Source: Paratinospora sagittata (Eukaryota > Streptophyta > Magnoliopsida > Ranunculales > Menispermaceae). Taken from it: a stretch of DNA of 64,000 nt. Under the pieces are notes generated by a model that saw only the letters and a list, made by a program, of their open reading frames with translations, was not told the DNA's origin and ran no database searches. Below are positions 33,715 through 46,616 of the stretch, piece after piece (the first letter of the stretch is position 1; each line of letters begins with the position of its first letter). A program made the position numbers and the translations under genes. The DNA lies in NCBI GenBank assembly GCA_035771175.1, contig CM069604.1, positions 17,981,115-18,045,114 on the forward strand, given 5' to 3'.

Positions 33715-34905
33715 TTAAGGATATTTCTGTTTAATAGTTGCTTCTAGTTCCCATGTTGCTTCATCTACGCCGTGGTGATCCCAGAGCACTTTAACAAGTG
33801 GTATGCTACGTCGCCGTAGTTCTTGAGTTTTTCTATCTAAAATTTGTATCGCTTTCTCCTGATACGTATTTCCTTCCTCAACCCGAACCTCGACTAAAGG
33901 GATGATATGCGAAGGATCAGGACGATACTTGCGAAGCATAGATACGTGAAAAACGTCATGAACCTTAGGCATGGACGATGGAAGGGACAGATGGTAAGCA
34001 AGTTTGCCAATACGTTCAATGATCTAAAATGGACCGATATACCGCGGGGAGAGCTTGCCTTTGATCCCAAAGCGTTTGACACCTCTTGTGGGCTGGACTT
34101 TCAGAAAAACAAAGTCCCCCTTATCAAATTCTAGAGGTTGTCTCCGCTTGTCAGCATAGCTCTTCTATCGACTTTGTGCAACACGAAGTCGTTTCTTTAC
34201 TAGTGTGATCTTCTAAGAAGTCTCTTGAACTAGTTCAGGGCCTAACTGCGGTCGATCTGCCATATCTAACCAACATATCGGAGATCTGCAAGGCCGACCA
34301 TAGAGAGCCTCGTATGGTGCCATATCGATACTAGTTTGGTAGCTATTGTTGTATGCAAACTCAGCTAGATGCAAATACTTTGCCCATCCGTCATTAAAAT
34401 CCAAAATGTAGCATCGTAACATGTCTTCTAAGATTTGGATAAGCCGCTCTGACTGCCCATCAGTCTAAGGGTGGAAGGCTGTGCTCATAGTGATCTTAGA
34501 ACCCATTCTATTCTGGAAGCTTTTCCAAAGGTTTGATGTGAATCGAGGGTCTCGATCAGAGACGATCGTGAGTGGTATGCCATGAAGGCGTACGATATCT
34601 CTTTCATATAGTTCTGCAAGTTTGGCGGGATTATCCGTGAACTTTATTGGCAAGAAGTGTGCAGATTTTGTAAGTCTATCAATGATAACCCAGATAGCAT
34701 CTTGCCCTTTATTATTTTGAGGCAAGGCCGTAACAAAATCCATTGCAATGTTCTCCCACTTCCATTCTCCAATAGGTAATGGCTGGAGAAGTCTTGAGGG
34801 AAGTCTTCGTTCTGCCTTAACTTTCTGGCAAACGAGACATCGAACAACGAAGTCTACAATTGTTGTCGTGGTCCCTCTACGTTCAGCTGTAGGTTAAAGT
34901 TATCC
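33715..34905 (-). pseudogene. Element E integrase with chromodomain-like tail, zinc-finger region deleted
   Basis: The frame resumes at [16 protein letters not shown], so the two Cys of the HHCC zinc finger are present. The part with its two His, and about 100 residues that related elements have here, is missing. The core shows MDFVTALPQ, VSDRDPRFTS and AFHP followed by an in-frame TAG (34465-34467) where HPQTDGQ is expected, then RLIQILEDMLR. The tail has KVHDVFHVSMLRKY and an ATWELEATIKQKYP end typical of chromoviral integrases. Deletion plus stops make it inactive. Confidence 0.9.
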
Positions 34906-36900
34906 ATCTCTGTAGCCGACTTCCCCATTTCATAGTTAAGAGTGTAAGCAACATAAGATTTTCTACTCAGGGCATCGGCCACAACATTGGCCTTTCCGGG
35001 ATGGTACTGGAGTTGAAAGTCATAATCTTTCAAGAATTCCAACCATCGTCTCTGGCGGAGGTTTAGGTATCTCTGAGTGTATATGTACTTAAGACTTTTG
35101 TGATCCAAGAAGACCTCAAACCGTTCACCGTATAGGTAATGACGCCATAGCTTCAGTGCAAACACAACAGCTGCAAGTTCCAAGTCATGTGTTGGGTAAT
35201 TACCCTCGTGAATCTTTAATTGCCTTGAAACATATGCAACAACTTGGCCTTCTTGCATTAGTACGACACCTAAGCCTTGGAGAGAGGCGTCGGTGTATAA
35301 TGAAAATCCAATTGCATTTCTTGGAGTGATTAGTACAGGTGCCGTCGTGAGGCGTTTCTTCAATTCCTGAAATGATGCTTCACAAGAGGGATTCCAGATG
35401 AATCGCACGTCTTTTCGAGTGAGCTTGGTCATAGGTTCAGCAATTTTTGAGAAGTCCTTGATGAAGCGTCTGTAATAGCCAGCCAACCCAAGAAAACTCC
35501 TAATCTGAGTAACAGTGGTAGGCTGCTTCCAATTTAAAACGACTTCAACCTTAGAAGGATCTACCTCAATGCCATTGCCTGAAACCACATGGCCTAGGAA
35601 TTGAACTATCTTCGCCCAAAATTCGTACTTACTCAACTTTGCATATAGTTGGTGGCTTCTCAAGGTCTGGAGGACTATTTTCAAATGTATTTTATGGTCT
35701 TCCTCGGTTGAGGAAGATATCAAGATGTCGTCCACAAAAACCACCACAAATCAGTCTAAGTATAACCTGAATATGCGATTCATCAAATCCATGAATGCAG
35801 CAGGTGCATTTGTTAGATCGAACGACATAACTAAGAACTCATAATGACCGTACCGAGTTCTAAACGTCGTCTTGGTGATGTCCGACTCTCGGATCCAGAG
35901 TTGGTGATAACCGGACCGTAAATCAATCTTAGAGAAGTATTTGGCTTTTCTAAGTTGGTCAAACAAGTCATCGATCCTGGGTAATGGATATCTGTTCTTG
36001 ATGGTGACGTTATTCAACTTGCGATAATCAATGCAAAGTCGTAACGAACCATCCTTTTTGCGAACAAACAGAACTGGAGTGCCCCAGGGTGATGAACTCT
36101 TTCGGATGAAGCCATTACTCTCTAATTCCTTTAGTTATTTGTCTAATTCGACTAGCTCGACATTAGACATTCTGTATGGTGGAATTGAGATAGGCCCTGT
36201 CCCTGGTATGAGGTTGATCTCAAAATCGAATTCTCTAACTGGAGGTAGACCAGGAAGGTCATTTAGAAAAACTGTTGGGAATTCAGATATGACTGGAACA
36301 TCGTGTACTTCGAGAAGGTATAGTGTTGGTGATTCATTTTCGTCACCAAGGAATAGCGCTCGAAGTTGAGATTTGAGAAGTGCAACTGTTGATTTGTGTA
36401 TCCATTTCCTTGTTCCGTGAATCTTGACAAACTCTCCTGTAGGCAAGGTTAACTGAATTTGCTTCTTCAGACAGTTGATCTTTGCATTTAATGGTGCGAG
36501 CCAGTCCATGCCGAGGATGATGTCAAAGTCTTCAATATCCATCACAAAAAGATCTGCATATATTATCTGTTCTGACATTCGAAATTCACATCGAGAACAC
36601 TGCAAATTCACGTCAGTACCAGATCCAAACGGTGATGTGACATGGAGTGTGATGTTTGTGGGTCAGGATGCAGGCCTAAATGTCTTACCAATGCTAATGA
36701 TATAAAAGAATGCGTAGCACCTGAATCAAACAAAACATGCACCATTGTATTGAACAAATGAAAGGTACCTTCGACTACATTGTTGTCTGGGAGGGGTTGT
36801 TGAGCGATGGCATATGCGCTGCCCTGATTCCGTTGACCCTGGTTCTGCCTGGGTTGGGCATTAGCAGCAGGTGATGCTTGTTGGACCGGAATAGCAGGAA
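34854..36900 (-). pseudogene. Element E protease, reverse transcriptase and RNase H
   Basis: Protease VLFDSGATHSF keeps its DSG and is followed by FDIILGMDWLAPLNA. Reverse transcriptase shows [31 protein letters not shown] and the FVDD catalytic motif. RNase H has [11 protein letters not shown], a Tekay-type segment [18 protein letters not shown], and [13 protein letters not shown]. In-frame stops (for example TAA near 36132 and TGA near 35750) fit CAA-to-TAA and CGA-to-TGA changes. After QLNVEG the sequence jumps out of frame into the integrase. Confidence 0.92.
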
Positions 36901-36919
36901 CAGGTTGCTGAAGGTGCGG

Positions 36920-38101
36920 ACAGGCATTTCTTACGTGGCCCTGCTAGCCGCAGTTGAAACAAGTAGACCTGTATTGCTGATTGTGTTGCTGGCCATGCTG
37001 ATTGTTCTGCTGGGCTTGCTGATTGTGGTGTCGACCACCACCTCTGCCATTGCCGTTTCGACGGCCACCCCTTCCATAACGACCTCCGCGGCCATGATTA
37101 CGAAAACCCTGATGGTTAGGGTTAGAAGGTTCAGCCGCAGGTGTTGTGGCCTCATTCTTCGAAACAGGGGCTGGGAGGGCTGGGTTTTGGTTGTAGTAGG
37201 GCTTCTTCTTATTGCCCTGCTGCGAGCCTTGTTGGGAAAATGTGGCAGGCCGTTTGCCCTTATTCATTCTTTATTCCTGTAAGATCTTCTCTTGTTCAAA
37301 GCTCATGGCCTTGTCAACAACCTCCTTGTAAATCTTGAGATCCAAGATCGACAAGGCTTGTCGAATGTCATGGCGAAGGCCATTAAAAAATTTCTCAGTC
37401 TTGTCTCGCTCCGTTGAGATGGTGGAGAGAGAGTAGACTGATAATTCTTTGAATTTTCCAGCATATTCTCTGACAGTCATGGTACCTTGGTATAACTTAG
37501 CGAATTCCTGGCGCTTCTGCTTCGTCACCGCGCTGGGAAAATACTCATCAATAAACATTGACTCAAACTGTTGCCAAGTCATATCTGCTATGTTGACCCT
37601 TGGGTCTTCTTTCACTGTCATCCACCATGTGTTTGCCCCACCAACAAGTTGGTAGGTCGCTAGTGGAATTTTTCGAGTCTCATCGACTCCCATTGCATCA
37701 AGAGCCTTCTTTGACTCATCCAGCCACTTTTGCACCTCATCAGCATTAATAGTGCCATCAAAAGTAAGAGGTTGTAGCCGCTTGTATTTAGTAATCTGAT
37801 CGGTTTGAGCTTCCGACCCAAATTTTATAGGTGCTTGAACAGTGGAAACCTGACTGGTCGCGGTCTCACGAACGACTGTTTGAACAGTGGCTTTGATTGC
37901 TTCCATAAATCCGGCGAAAAAGGTTTCCATGCTCGAAGGCATAGTAAAGGGTGCGGGTGGGGGTGGTATTGCCTGCCTAGATGGAGTGGCAGTGTCGGGT
38001 GTGGCCTGTGCTGTTGTCGGAGGCGGCGGTTCCTGAATCTCAGGAGGTGCCTCAACTGCTGGATGAACAGTACGTGGCCTTCCTCTCTTCCTTGTTTGCA
38101 T
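36920..38101 (-). pseudogene. Element E gag
   Basis: ATG at 38101 (basic start MQTRKRGRPR), a Pro/Thr-rich region, then the retrotransposon Gag core (YKRLQPLTFDGTINADEVQKW, ANTWWMTVKEDPR, FAKLYQGTMTVREYAGKF). A TAA at 37271-37273 interrupts before a Gly/Asn/Arg-rich linker. The zinc knuckle at 36920-36961 has the CCHC spacing, but an in-frame TAG follows its second Cys. Otherwise a single frame. Gag would form the particle that packages the element RNA. Confidence 0.88.
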
Positions 38102-38514
38102 TTTCTCACAGGCAAGGAGAAAATAAAACCAAGATTTAGGAACTGTAGCCAAGTATAATGTTATAGTATGCTCAACAACAATTTTGAGAGTACTGTAATG
38201 TTAAAATCACTTATTTTTCTAAGTATAGTGTAAGGTTTTTTGTTGAGGAATCACAGAATCTTATATATCTCGTATGTTTGGCCATGGTGTAAAAACAAAC
38301 AAGGTTAGAATGTTTATATAATAAGTACAAAACTTTGCAAGTATTTCAAATGATTTGGTTATGGTCCTTGTGAACATACATATATATTTTATTGAAAATC
38401 CATACGAGTCATAAGAATTCTAAGATTTGCCTCGGTAAATATCCTAATCTAACGTTCTATCGCAATCTTATGTATTCAAACTCTTACTCTTAGTCTTTTC
38501 GATTATTAGCCAAG

Positions 38515-38800
38515 TTCATGTGTCCCATACCACATGACTTTGGTAATAAGGGTGTTAACCAAGTTAAGTTGTATGAACACGGTCTCTAAAAACATTGGCT
38601 AAATAGAAGTTCACTAATAGTATCGTCCAAATTTACTCGTCCCATACCGTGTAAACTTAGTGATAATATTAGTAATGCAACTATCTCCAAATGTTTCTTT
38701 TCACACAAGGTCATGGGTTTTCTTACTTCCACATTTTATTTAGTATCCTCCAATTTTGTTATGTCCCATACCATTCCAAAGTTAGTGATACAAAAGAAAG
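38515..38800. repeat. Three ~120 bp units with GTCCCATACC
   Basis: GTCCCATACC followed by a variant of RNNTGACTTTGGTRATAA occurs near 38522, 38639 and 38762. This spacing of 117-123 bp lies between the extra frame and gag of element E. It is non-coding. Confidence 0.6.
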
Positions 38801-38985
38801 AATGGTTGTAAGTCGGCCCCACCAAAGATAGTCTTTAAACAAAACATTTCATTCATGTATATAAAAGAAAAGTTTACAATGCCAGTAATCAATTTTGATT
38901 TCCCTGCCTATTTCCGCTCCTTCTAGATCTCCTGCTAGGTACAAAACGACTACTAACAGAAGGTTGAGAGTTTGCTCGCTCTGCT

Positions 38986-40211
38986 TCAGAGTTTTGCATG
39001 TGTTAATATATAATTTTGAGTCGCTCTCATTTCTGCCATATTGGATTCCATTTTATTTAACCTTTCAAAAAGGTTAGTCGATTGGTCCATTGATGGTTGA
39101 TGGCTCGATTGTCCCATAGGTGGAGGGTAAGCCATAGGCATTGGGGGAAAATATTGGTTGTACGAGTGACTCATAAGTGAGGGGTAGTTGTTTCGATTGT
39201 ACGGGGATCCCCTAATTGGAACCCCTTGTATATCTAGATCTGTATGAGGTGAGAATTTTTGAAGTAGTGAGCTCATTGGGATGTTCTGCCCTCCAAAATT
39301 TGATGCTTCTTCGACGGGAATCTTGCGTCGACTTTTTCGAAGGCAACGTCCATGCTTGTCCCTCATTCTCTCGGCATTTCCTATCGTTGTGCCGAATACT
39401 TCCTCGTCAGTTACTCCTCCCTTTGGAGCATATATCTTGAAGATAGAAGATGCTGTAACTGGCTCAACGATTGTGTCGAAGTCCCATCTAAAGTGTCGAT
39501 GTTTACTTCGCGTAGCATCCTCATGATCAAGACTCCGTAACCGAGGAATTCCTTTCTCAAAGGGTTTTGAATCACCCTCAACATTTGTTGGATGATGATG
39601 TGAGGTAGGGAGACCTTTATTCCCTTCTCTATGCAATATAGCACAAGGAGTTGGGCCCTTGACATAGTGCCATTAGGCTTCCTTTCTGGCAAGATGTTGC
39701 CGAACACGATCTTTCCAAGGCCGGCAAGAAATGGTTTAAGATAATTGTTTGGGAGGTTGGTGAACGTCGATTGAGTGTATGGCTCTTTGGTTAGGGAATT
39801 GAATAATTGCTCATTAGACTCCGCAATCTCTGTAATTGTCTGCGGTTCATGTGGATCAATAATTCTTTCCTCAATCGGAATCTTCATAAGTCGAGCGATG
39901 ATTTCGACGTTGATAGGAATTTTTATCCCCGTAACTGTTGTCTCAAATACAGGGTTGATTCCCTCTTCTGGAAGTTCCACGTAATTCATGGCTTTGTAGA
40001 AGGATCTTACCAAGTTGTAAGAGACTTGGCCCTCAACCTTTGTTATGTTCAACCAACTCACAGTTGCGAGTTTGTTGTGAAGGATTGGGTGGAGGCGGAG
40101 ATCTCTGTTGTCGATGCTCCTCATGGTTGTAACCTCCCTTTTGGACAATTCCTTGAGTCTAGTGGGAATTGGTTCCCTGCTAGTGGAAGTTACTCATTCA
40201 CTTGAGGCCAT
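38986..40211 (-). pseudogene. Element E extra reading frame, Transposase_32-like
   Basis: ATG at 40211, a TGA at codon 6 (40194-40196), then an open frame of about 260 codons to 39411. A frameshift leads into 39636-38986. The first part has KLATVSWLNITKVEGQVSY, FYKAMNYVELP, a VTGIKIPINVEIIARLMKIP segment, FGNILPERKPNGTMSRAQL and LGYGVLIMRMLREV. These line up segment by segment with the frame in element F. The second part is Pro/Met/Tyr-rich and ends in a coiled-coil-like stretch (LFERLNKMESNMAEM). It sits upstream of gag, where standard Tekay elements have no gene. Function unknown; the Pfam name Transposase_32 is from memory. Confidence 0.6.
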
Positions 40212-40388
40212 TCTTTGCTGAAAGGAAAATAAATTTGTGAAACACACAAAATATATTCCTAACATTTTTAAGATTTATGCCTTGTCAGTTGGATAAGATT
40301 GTATATTTTTCTCTTGATGTTTATGCCATCATGTAATCAAAATTCTTCATTAGCAACATATATATATCGTATACGTATATGAATGTAT

Positions 40389-40399
<11 letters not shown>

Positions 40400-40421
<22 letters not shown>

Positions 40422-41080
40422 CATAACTGTATATATAATTTTCATAAATCAACTATATATATATTTGAAATTTAAACTATATAAAAATCATATATAGTTT
40501 TCTTAGATATATATTTAATACAAATCTCAACTATATATATAATTCATATATATATATATAGTTCTAAAGACATATATATCTAATAACATTTTTCATTCGA
40601 ATTTTTTTCATTAATAATATGATATATATATATATATATATATATCTCATATATACTAAGGTATATAACTATACATATAGTTTTTGAATAAATCATGACT
40701 ATATGTATATTTAAATCAAACTATATAAAAATCATATAGCTTTCTAGATATATATTTAATATAAATCTCAACTATATATAACTGACATATATATATATAT
40801 ATATATAGTTCTAGAGATATATAAATCTAATAAAACTTTTCGTTCAAATTTTTCATCAATAATAACAAGGTATATATATATCTCCTATATGCATAGATAT
40901 ATAGATATATATATTTAATCATTAATATATATAGTTTTCATAAATCACAACTATATATATATTCAAATCAAACTATATAGAAATCATATAGTTTTCTAGA
41001 TACATATAAATCTCAACTATATACAAATCATATATATATATATAGTTCTAGAGATATATATATCTAGTAAAATTTTTCTT
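40400..41080 (-). repeat. AT-rich ~245 bp tandem repeat in element E leader, about three units
   Basis: Each unit contains TTTTCATAAATCA, AACTATATATATATT, an AAATCTCAACTATATA phrase, and a conserved end ATATAGTTCTAGAGATATAT followed by [16 protein letters not shown]. The ends lie near 40600, 40850 and 41075. The array is between the PBS and the extra reading frame. Confidence 0.7.
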
Positions 41081-41136
41081 CTCCTAATTTGGTGGACTTG
41101 GGTGGGCCGTGGACCGTACGCTCTGATACCATTAAA

Positions 41137-42736
41137 TGTCACACCCGCCCGAACGCGCCTAAACCGGTGGTACACTCGCGGACGGGGCGCGCATTTGAAA
41201 CAATAACAATGGTAACAACAGAGTGCGCAGCGGAAATATATGTCACACAGTACAAATCTGATTTCATTTAGTTCAGAATACTTTTGTACATAAAATAGTC
41301 AAGGGAACATACTCCCCAAAATCCCCAATGAATCATACAAAGGGTACAAAATATGGGCCCCATAACCTGCACCCAGTCCACCTAATTTCCTATGAAAGAT
41401 TGGATAATAATGGAGTGAGCTTAACGCGCTTAACGGGTATATAGTTCGTGAGTATAACAATTGATAAAGCATACTTCAATATCAAATATCTTAAATACAC
41501 ATGTGAACATCATAATCAATCAATATGTATGTATTCATGACACCGTCTCGTAATGGTTTGATGAACGTACATCGCCTGAGTTCACGTACAAGAACAATGC
41601 TCTGGATTCACGTACTGATGTCCCTCCCCAGGCGTAGCCGGGTTCTCATATATGTCCTTCTCTAGAGAAATGTAATGAATAGCGAGCAATGCTCCTAACT
41701 ATTCTATGAGTCATAAACCATATACGTCCCTAGGTGGTGATATATATGATACCAATGCATGAACTGGTCTAGTCTACTAGTCTGGTCTTTTCTTGACATT
41801 TAGACTGACTTTGGCAACATCTGGTGATCCTTATCAGGGTCGGTATCACGACGTGCAAGGTTAGGACATTCAGTATTACATGTATAAGCTGATAGCGTTC
41901 AATAAGACCAACTAGATCAGTCCCCAGTTGAGAGGTGAGACACTAAGTCTGCTTAAATAACCAATCGCCTAGAGCAGCCCGCTGCCTCCCGTTCACTATT
42001 TAAAGTTACTGAGGACAAGACCGAGTCTAGTTGAGTCAGATTGACCACAAATCTGGCATTATAATAGTATAATACGAGAATTCCAAGTGTACAGGCATAA
42101 GTGCGACAGTATAAACATTATATGACATAATGCAGTGTAAATGAACAGTAGACATAATAATAATTGAATGTAAACTTTAATAAAAGTTCTAAAACACGCA
42201 AACCTTTGTTTCGTTCCCCACCTTCAGATAAAAACTTTCTTTCAAATCTGGCGCTTTCCTCCGGACAGAATTTTGTCGCACCGCACCGAGAGTCTCAGAC
42301 AGAGAGTCTCAAAAACTAAAAACTTAGAATGAGTGGAAGGAGAAGGAAAATCACAAGGAGAGTGATTTTGGTGTGAGAAATGAGAATGAGGAGGGTTCCT
42401 TATATAGAGATTTTTGCGCCTGGAAGTCCAGGCGGGCTGCCTAGACTTCAAGGTATGTGCCTGGACTTCCAGGCATGGGCCATGTGCTTTGTGCCTGGAC
42501 TTCCAGGCATGTGCCATGTGCCATGTGCCTTGTGCTTGGACTTCTAGGCATGTGCCATGTGCCATGTGTTTTGTGCCATGTGTTTTGTGCCTTGACTTCC
42601 AGGCATGTGCCATGTGCCATGTGCCATGTGCCTTGTGCCTGGACTTCCAGGCATGTGCCATGTGCCATGTGCTTTATCCTAAAAAAATCATCATTATTAT
42701 TATTATTATTATTTTTGTGAAATACAGGGTATTACA
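41137..42736 (-). repeat. Element E 5' LTR
   Basis: 1600 bp, TGTCACACC to GGTATTACA. On its inner side it abuts the PBS complement. The minus-strand TATA region is near 42396-42407. The CCTGGACTTCCAGG minisatellite is at 42461-42675. Confidence 0.92.
42461..42675. repeat. Minisatellite with CCTGGACTTCCAGG hairpin cores (right LTR of E)
   Basis: Same unit design as 32653-32830 but with a different number and order of GCCATGT and GTTTTGT steps, so the array has changed length since insertion. Confidence 0.85.
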
Positions 42737-44637
42737 ATATTGAGTGAAAAAACTACATTAACCATAAGCGAAAGGAGATGAACATTGAAGATCTAATTGT
42801 TGGACTTTGTATTGAATAAGACAATAGAGGATCTGAGAAAAATAGGGTTACTACTGTGGCCAAGGCAAATGTTATGGAACATGCTAAGAGTTCCAAAGCC
42901 AAAAAAGAACAAGTCTGGCCTAGGGTCCAAACTAGGACTTAGAGGAGGTATTTTCAAGAAACCAAAACTTTAAGGAAAATGCTTCAATTGTGATGAAATG
43001 GGTCACAAAGTTAATGAATGTAGGTTGCCAAAGAAGAATAAAAACAAAGAAGCTAATGTGGTGGGCGACATCATTCATGATGTTTCTGAGATAAACCTAT
43101 CTGTTGTCGTTTCTGAGGTGAACCTAGTCGGGTCGAACCCAAACGAATTGTGGATTGACACCGGTGCAACTCAACATGTATGCTCTGACAAAGGAATGTT
43201 CACTTCCTTCAACCCAAGTGAAAATGGGGAGATGTTTTTCATGGGAAACTCTGCTACTTTTGAGATCAAGGGCCAAGGCAAAGTTATCTTGAAGATGACC
43301 TCTGGAAAAGAGCTGACTCTAAACAACGTCCTGTATGTGCCGAAAATCCGAGAGAACTTAGTGTCTGGTTCACTATTAAATAAGCATGGATTCCGTCTGT
43401 TTTTTTAGTCAAATAAAGTTGTACTATACAAAAGCGGAATCTTTGTAGGAAAGGGATATGTGAGTAATGGGCTTTTTAAGCTCAATGTAATGAGTATTAA
43501 GCCAAAAATGAATAAAGCTAGCGTTAGCTCTTCTGCTTATTTGCTTAAGTCTTCCAATTTGTGGCATGGTAGACTAGGACACGTTAATTATGATACTTTG
43601 CATAGATTAATTAACTTAACTCACATACTCGCTTTCCAAATTGATTCAAACATAAGTGTGAAACTTGTGTTGAAGCAAAATTGACAAGGACATCATTTAA
43701 AAGTTTTGAAAGAAACACTAAACCCCTTGATTTAATCCACAGTGATATATGTGATTTAAAATTTGTACAAACAAGGGGAGGCAATAAGTATTTTATTACT
43801 TTTGTCGATGATAACACCAAATATTGTTACGTGTATCTCCTAAAAATCAAGGACGAAACTATAGAGAAATTCATTCTCTATAAAAATGAAATTGAGAATC
43901 AACTCAATAGCAAGATTAAGGTGCTGAGAAGTAATCGAGGTGGTGAGTATGAACCACCTTTTGGTGAAATCTGTGCACAACACAGAATCATACATGAAAC
44001 TACAACACCTTATTCGCCTTAGTCAAATGGTGTTGCTGAACGAAAAAATCATACCTTGAAGGAAATGATGAATGCAATGCTGATAAGTTCTGGGTTGCCT
44101 CAGAACATGTGGGGAGAAGCCATTTTGTCGGCTAATTACCTTTTAAATAAGGTACCTCAAAAAAAAAAAAAGATAAGACCCCATATGTGTTATGGAAAGG
44201 AAGGCAACCTTCTAATAAATTCTTACGAATGTGGGGATGTCTTGCCAAAGTGGTTGTACACCTAAGAAGGTTAAAATTGGTCCAAAAACTGTTGATTGCA
44301 TCTTCATTGGTTATGCACAAAATAGTAGTGCTTATCGATTTCTTGAGCATGAGTCTAAAATATCAGACATTCACAAAAATAAGATAATGGAATCTAGAAA
44401 TGCATCGTTCTTTGAACATGTATTTCCTTGTAAATCCAAGGAAGAGACAAGTTTGTCAAAACGAACGCTCGAGACTATTACTGAGAGTAGTCAAGACCAA
44501 GAGCACGATAATGAAATAACTGACGAACCACGATGTAGCAAAAGAGTAAGAATAGAAAAATTATTTGGTCCAGATTTTCTGATTTACTTGTTTGAAAGTG
44601 AACCTCGAACATTTAACTAGGATATAAGTTCTTCTGA
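42737..44637 (+). pseudogene. Element D gag C-terminus, protease and integrase
   Basis: The frame resumes with KNYINHKRKEMNIEDLIVGL, passes an intact knuckle [14 protein letters not shown] (42986-43027) and a protease with DTG in [15 protein letters not shown]-pre-integrase follows (LWHGRLGHVNYDTLHRL), then integrase with HSDICDLK and [11 protein letters not shown] (Asp to Asn at RSD). A TAG at 44020-44022 sits where SPQSNGVAERKNH is expected. A 12 A run near 44160 marks a further frameshift. Other breaks are TAG at about 43406 and TGA at 43682. Clearly non-functional. Confidence 0.88.
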
Positions 44638-46093
44638 AAGACCTTTGTGGAAATAGGCCATTAAGAGCGAAATTGATTCTATCAAGCAAAATTATACCTG
44701 GGAATTGGTGGATCTTCCTCCTGGATGTAAAAACCTAGGTTCCAAATAAATTTTCAAGTGGAAAATGAAAACATATGGATCAATTGATAAATACAAGGCA
44801 AGACTTGTATTAAAAGGTTATAGAAAAAGAGAAGGTCTAGACTATTTTGATACTTATTCTCCTGTGACAAGAATAAATTCCATTAGGATGGTACTTGCTA
44901 TTGCAGCCTTACGCAATCTTGAAGTACATCAAATGGATGTGAAAATAGTCTTTCTAAATGGAGATTTAGAAAAAAAAATCTACATGAATCAACCTGAGGG
45001 TTTTTCCTCGCCAAGACAGGAAAAAAAAGTTTGTAAATTGGTGAAGTCTTTATATGGCTTAAAATAAGCACCAAAACAATGGCATGAAAAACTCGATAGT
45101 ACAATGATGGCTAATAAATTTAAAATCAATGAATGTGACAAATGTGTCTATGTCAAAGACACCGACAATGGGTATGTCATTTTGTGTCTTTATGTGGATG
45201 ACACACTCAATATTAGAAGTGATGATAAGATGATCAAATCTACCAAGAACATGTTGAATTCAAGATTTGACATGAAAGATATGGGTCCAGCCGATGTTAT
45301 CTTGGAAATAAAAATCTCAAGAACATCAAATGGACTTATTTTAAGCTAGACACATTATATTGATACTATTCTTAGAAAATTTAGCCAAGATGACTATGGT
45401 GTGGCTAAAACACCCATAAATACAAGTGTGCATCTTTCCAAGAATAAAGGTGAGACTATCTCTCAAGTAGAGTACTCAAGGGTGATAGGCAATCTAATGT
45501 ACAAGACTTGACATAGCTTATGCAGTGAGCAAGCTAAGTAGATATACGAGTAATCTTGGAACCAACCATTGGCAAGCAATTGTTAGATTATTGAGGTACT
45601 TGAGATTTACTCGTAACTATAGACTACACTATACAAGATATCCTGCTGTCCTTAAAGGATACAACGAAGCAAATTGGATATCTGATATAAAAGACTCAAA
45701 GTCTACTAGTGAAAATCCTCAAAACAAGCAATTACTGCTAAATCCACAATGGAATCTGAATTCATTGCATTAGACAAATGTGGGGAAGAAGCAGAATGAC
45801 TACGCCAATTCTTAAAGGATATTCCAAGGTGGCCAAAGCCTGTGCCAGCAATATGCATACACTGTGATAGTCAATCTGCTATAGGCAGGTAACAGAGCAA
45901 CATGTATAATGGTAAATCAAGACATACTCGTCGAAGACATAATACCATTAAAAAACTACTCTCAACTAGAGTTATCTCCATTGACTATGTGAGGTCAAAA
46001 GATAACATTACAGATTCACTAACCAAAGGGTTAAACAGAGAGTTAGTTGAGAAATCATCGAGGGGAATGAGACTAAAGCCCATGAAAGAATAA
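44638..46093 (+). pseudogene. Element D reverse transcriptase and RNase H
   Basis: Reverse transcriptase pieces include KYKARLVLKGYRKREG, HQMDVKIVFLNGDLE, KLVKSLYGLK and a complete YVDD (LCLYVDDTLNI). RNase H pieces include [27 protein letters not shown] and NIRRRHN-type end (RHTRRRHNTIKKLLS), then SKDNITDSLTKGL. At least eight stops or frame changes break it. The polypurine tract (GTGGGGAAT, 46608-46616) follows about 500 bp later, directly before the 3' LTR. Confidence 0.88.
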
Positions 46094-46616
46094 GTCGATA
46101 CAATGAAAACCCAACCTAGTTGACTGGAGATCAACTGTCGGGATCACCCTTGTCCATTCCTATGATGAAAACAATGATAACCATAAGGATAAAGATAAGC
46201 CAGGCTTTTAATGATTCTTAGGCGTTGGAAATCCGAGCGGAGTAATGTGGGTTACTCTTTATTAAGAAATCACCTGTGTGAGAGAGAAGTGGGGCAGCTT
46301 CAAGGGGAATTCTAAAGGGCTTGATTCCTTAAAAACTTTTGCATAACAAGGGAGATGTTCATGGCCAAAACGAACATAGCTATGAGAACTGAGTTGAGAT
46401 TAGAACGATTCCTGTGTGGAGTAAGTCATCGTTTACACAAATGGTAGAATAATTCAAGGACATTGTGTCTACTGATCAACTAGTAAAATAAACATACTTT
46501 CACAAGGAAAGGTTCAAAGGGTAACACCTACCTATCTTATGCAGGTTTCGACCATGGAATTCCATCACCAGGTCTAGTGTCTGTTGTTATAGTCAATTTT
46601 CATTCATGTGGGGAAT

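Larger units (their letters stand above)
31391..42736 (-). mobile_element. Element E: Tekay/Del-like Ty3/gypsy element nested in element D
   Basis: 5' LTR 41137-42736, PBS (plus strand CTCTGATACCATT at 41121-41133), AT-rich leader, an extra Transposase_32-like frame, gag, protease, RT, RNase H, integrase with a C-terminal chromodomain-like tail, polypurine tract (33070-33086) and a rearranged 3' LTR. It reads on the minus strand. ATAT flanks both outer ends (31387-31390 and 42737-42740). The empty site would read GATGATATTGAGTG, which fits a 4-5 bp target duplication. In-frame stops are frequent but reading frames are otherwise long, so it is younger than element D. Confidence 0.92.
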
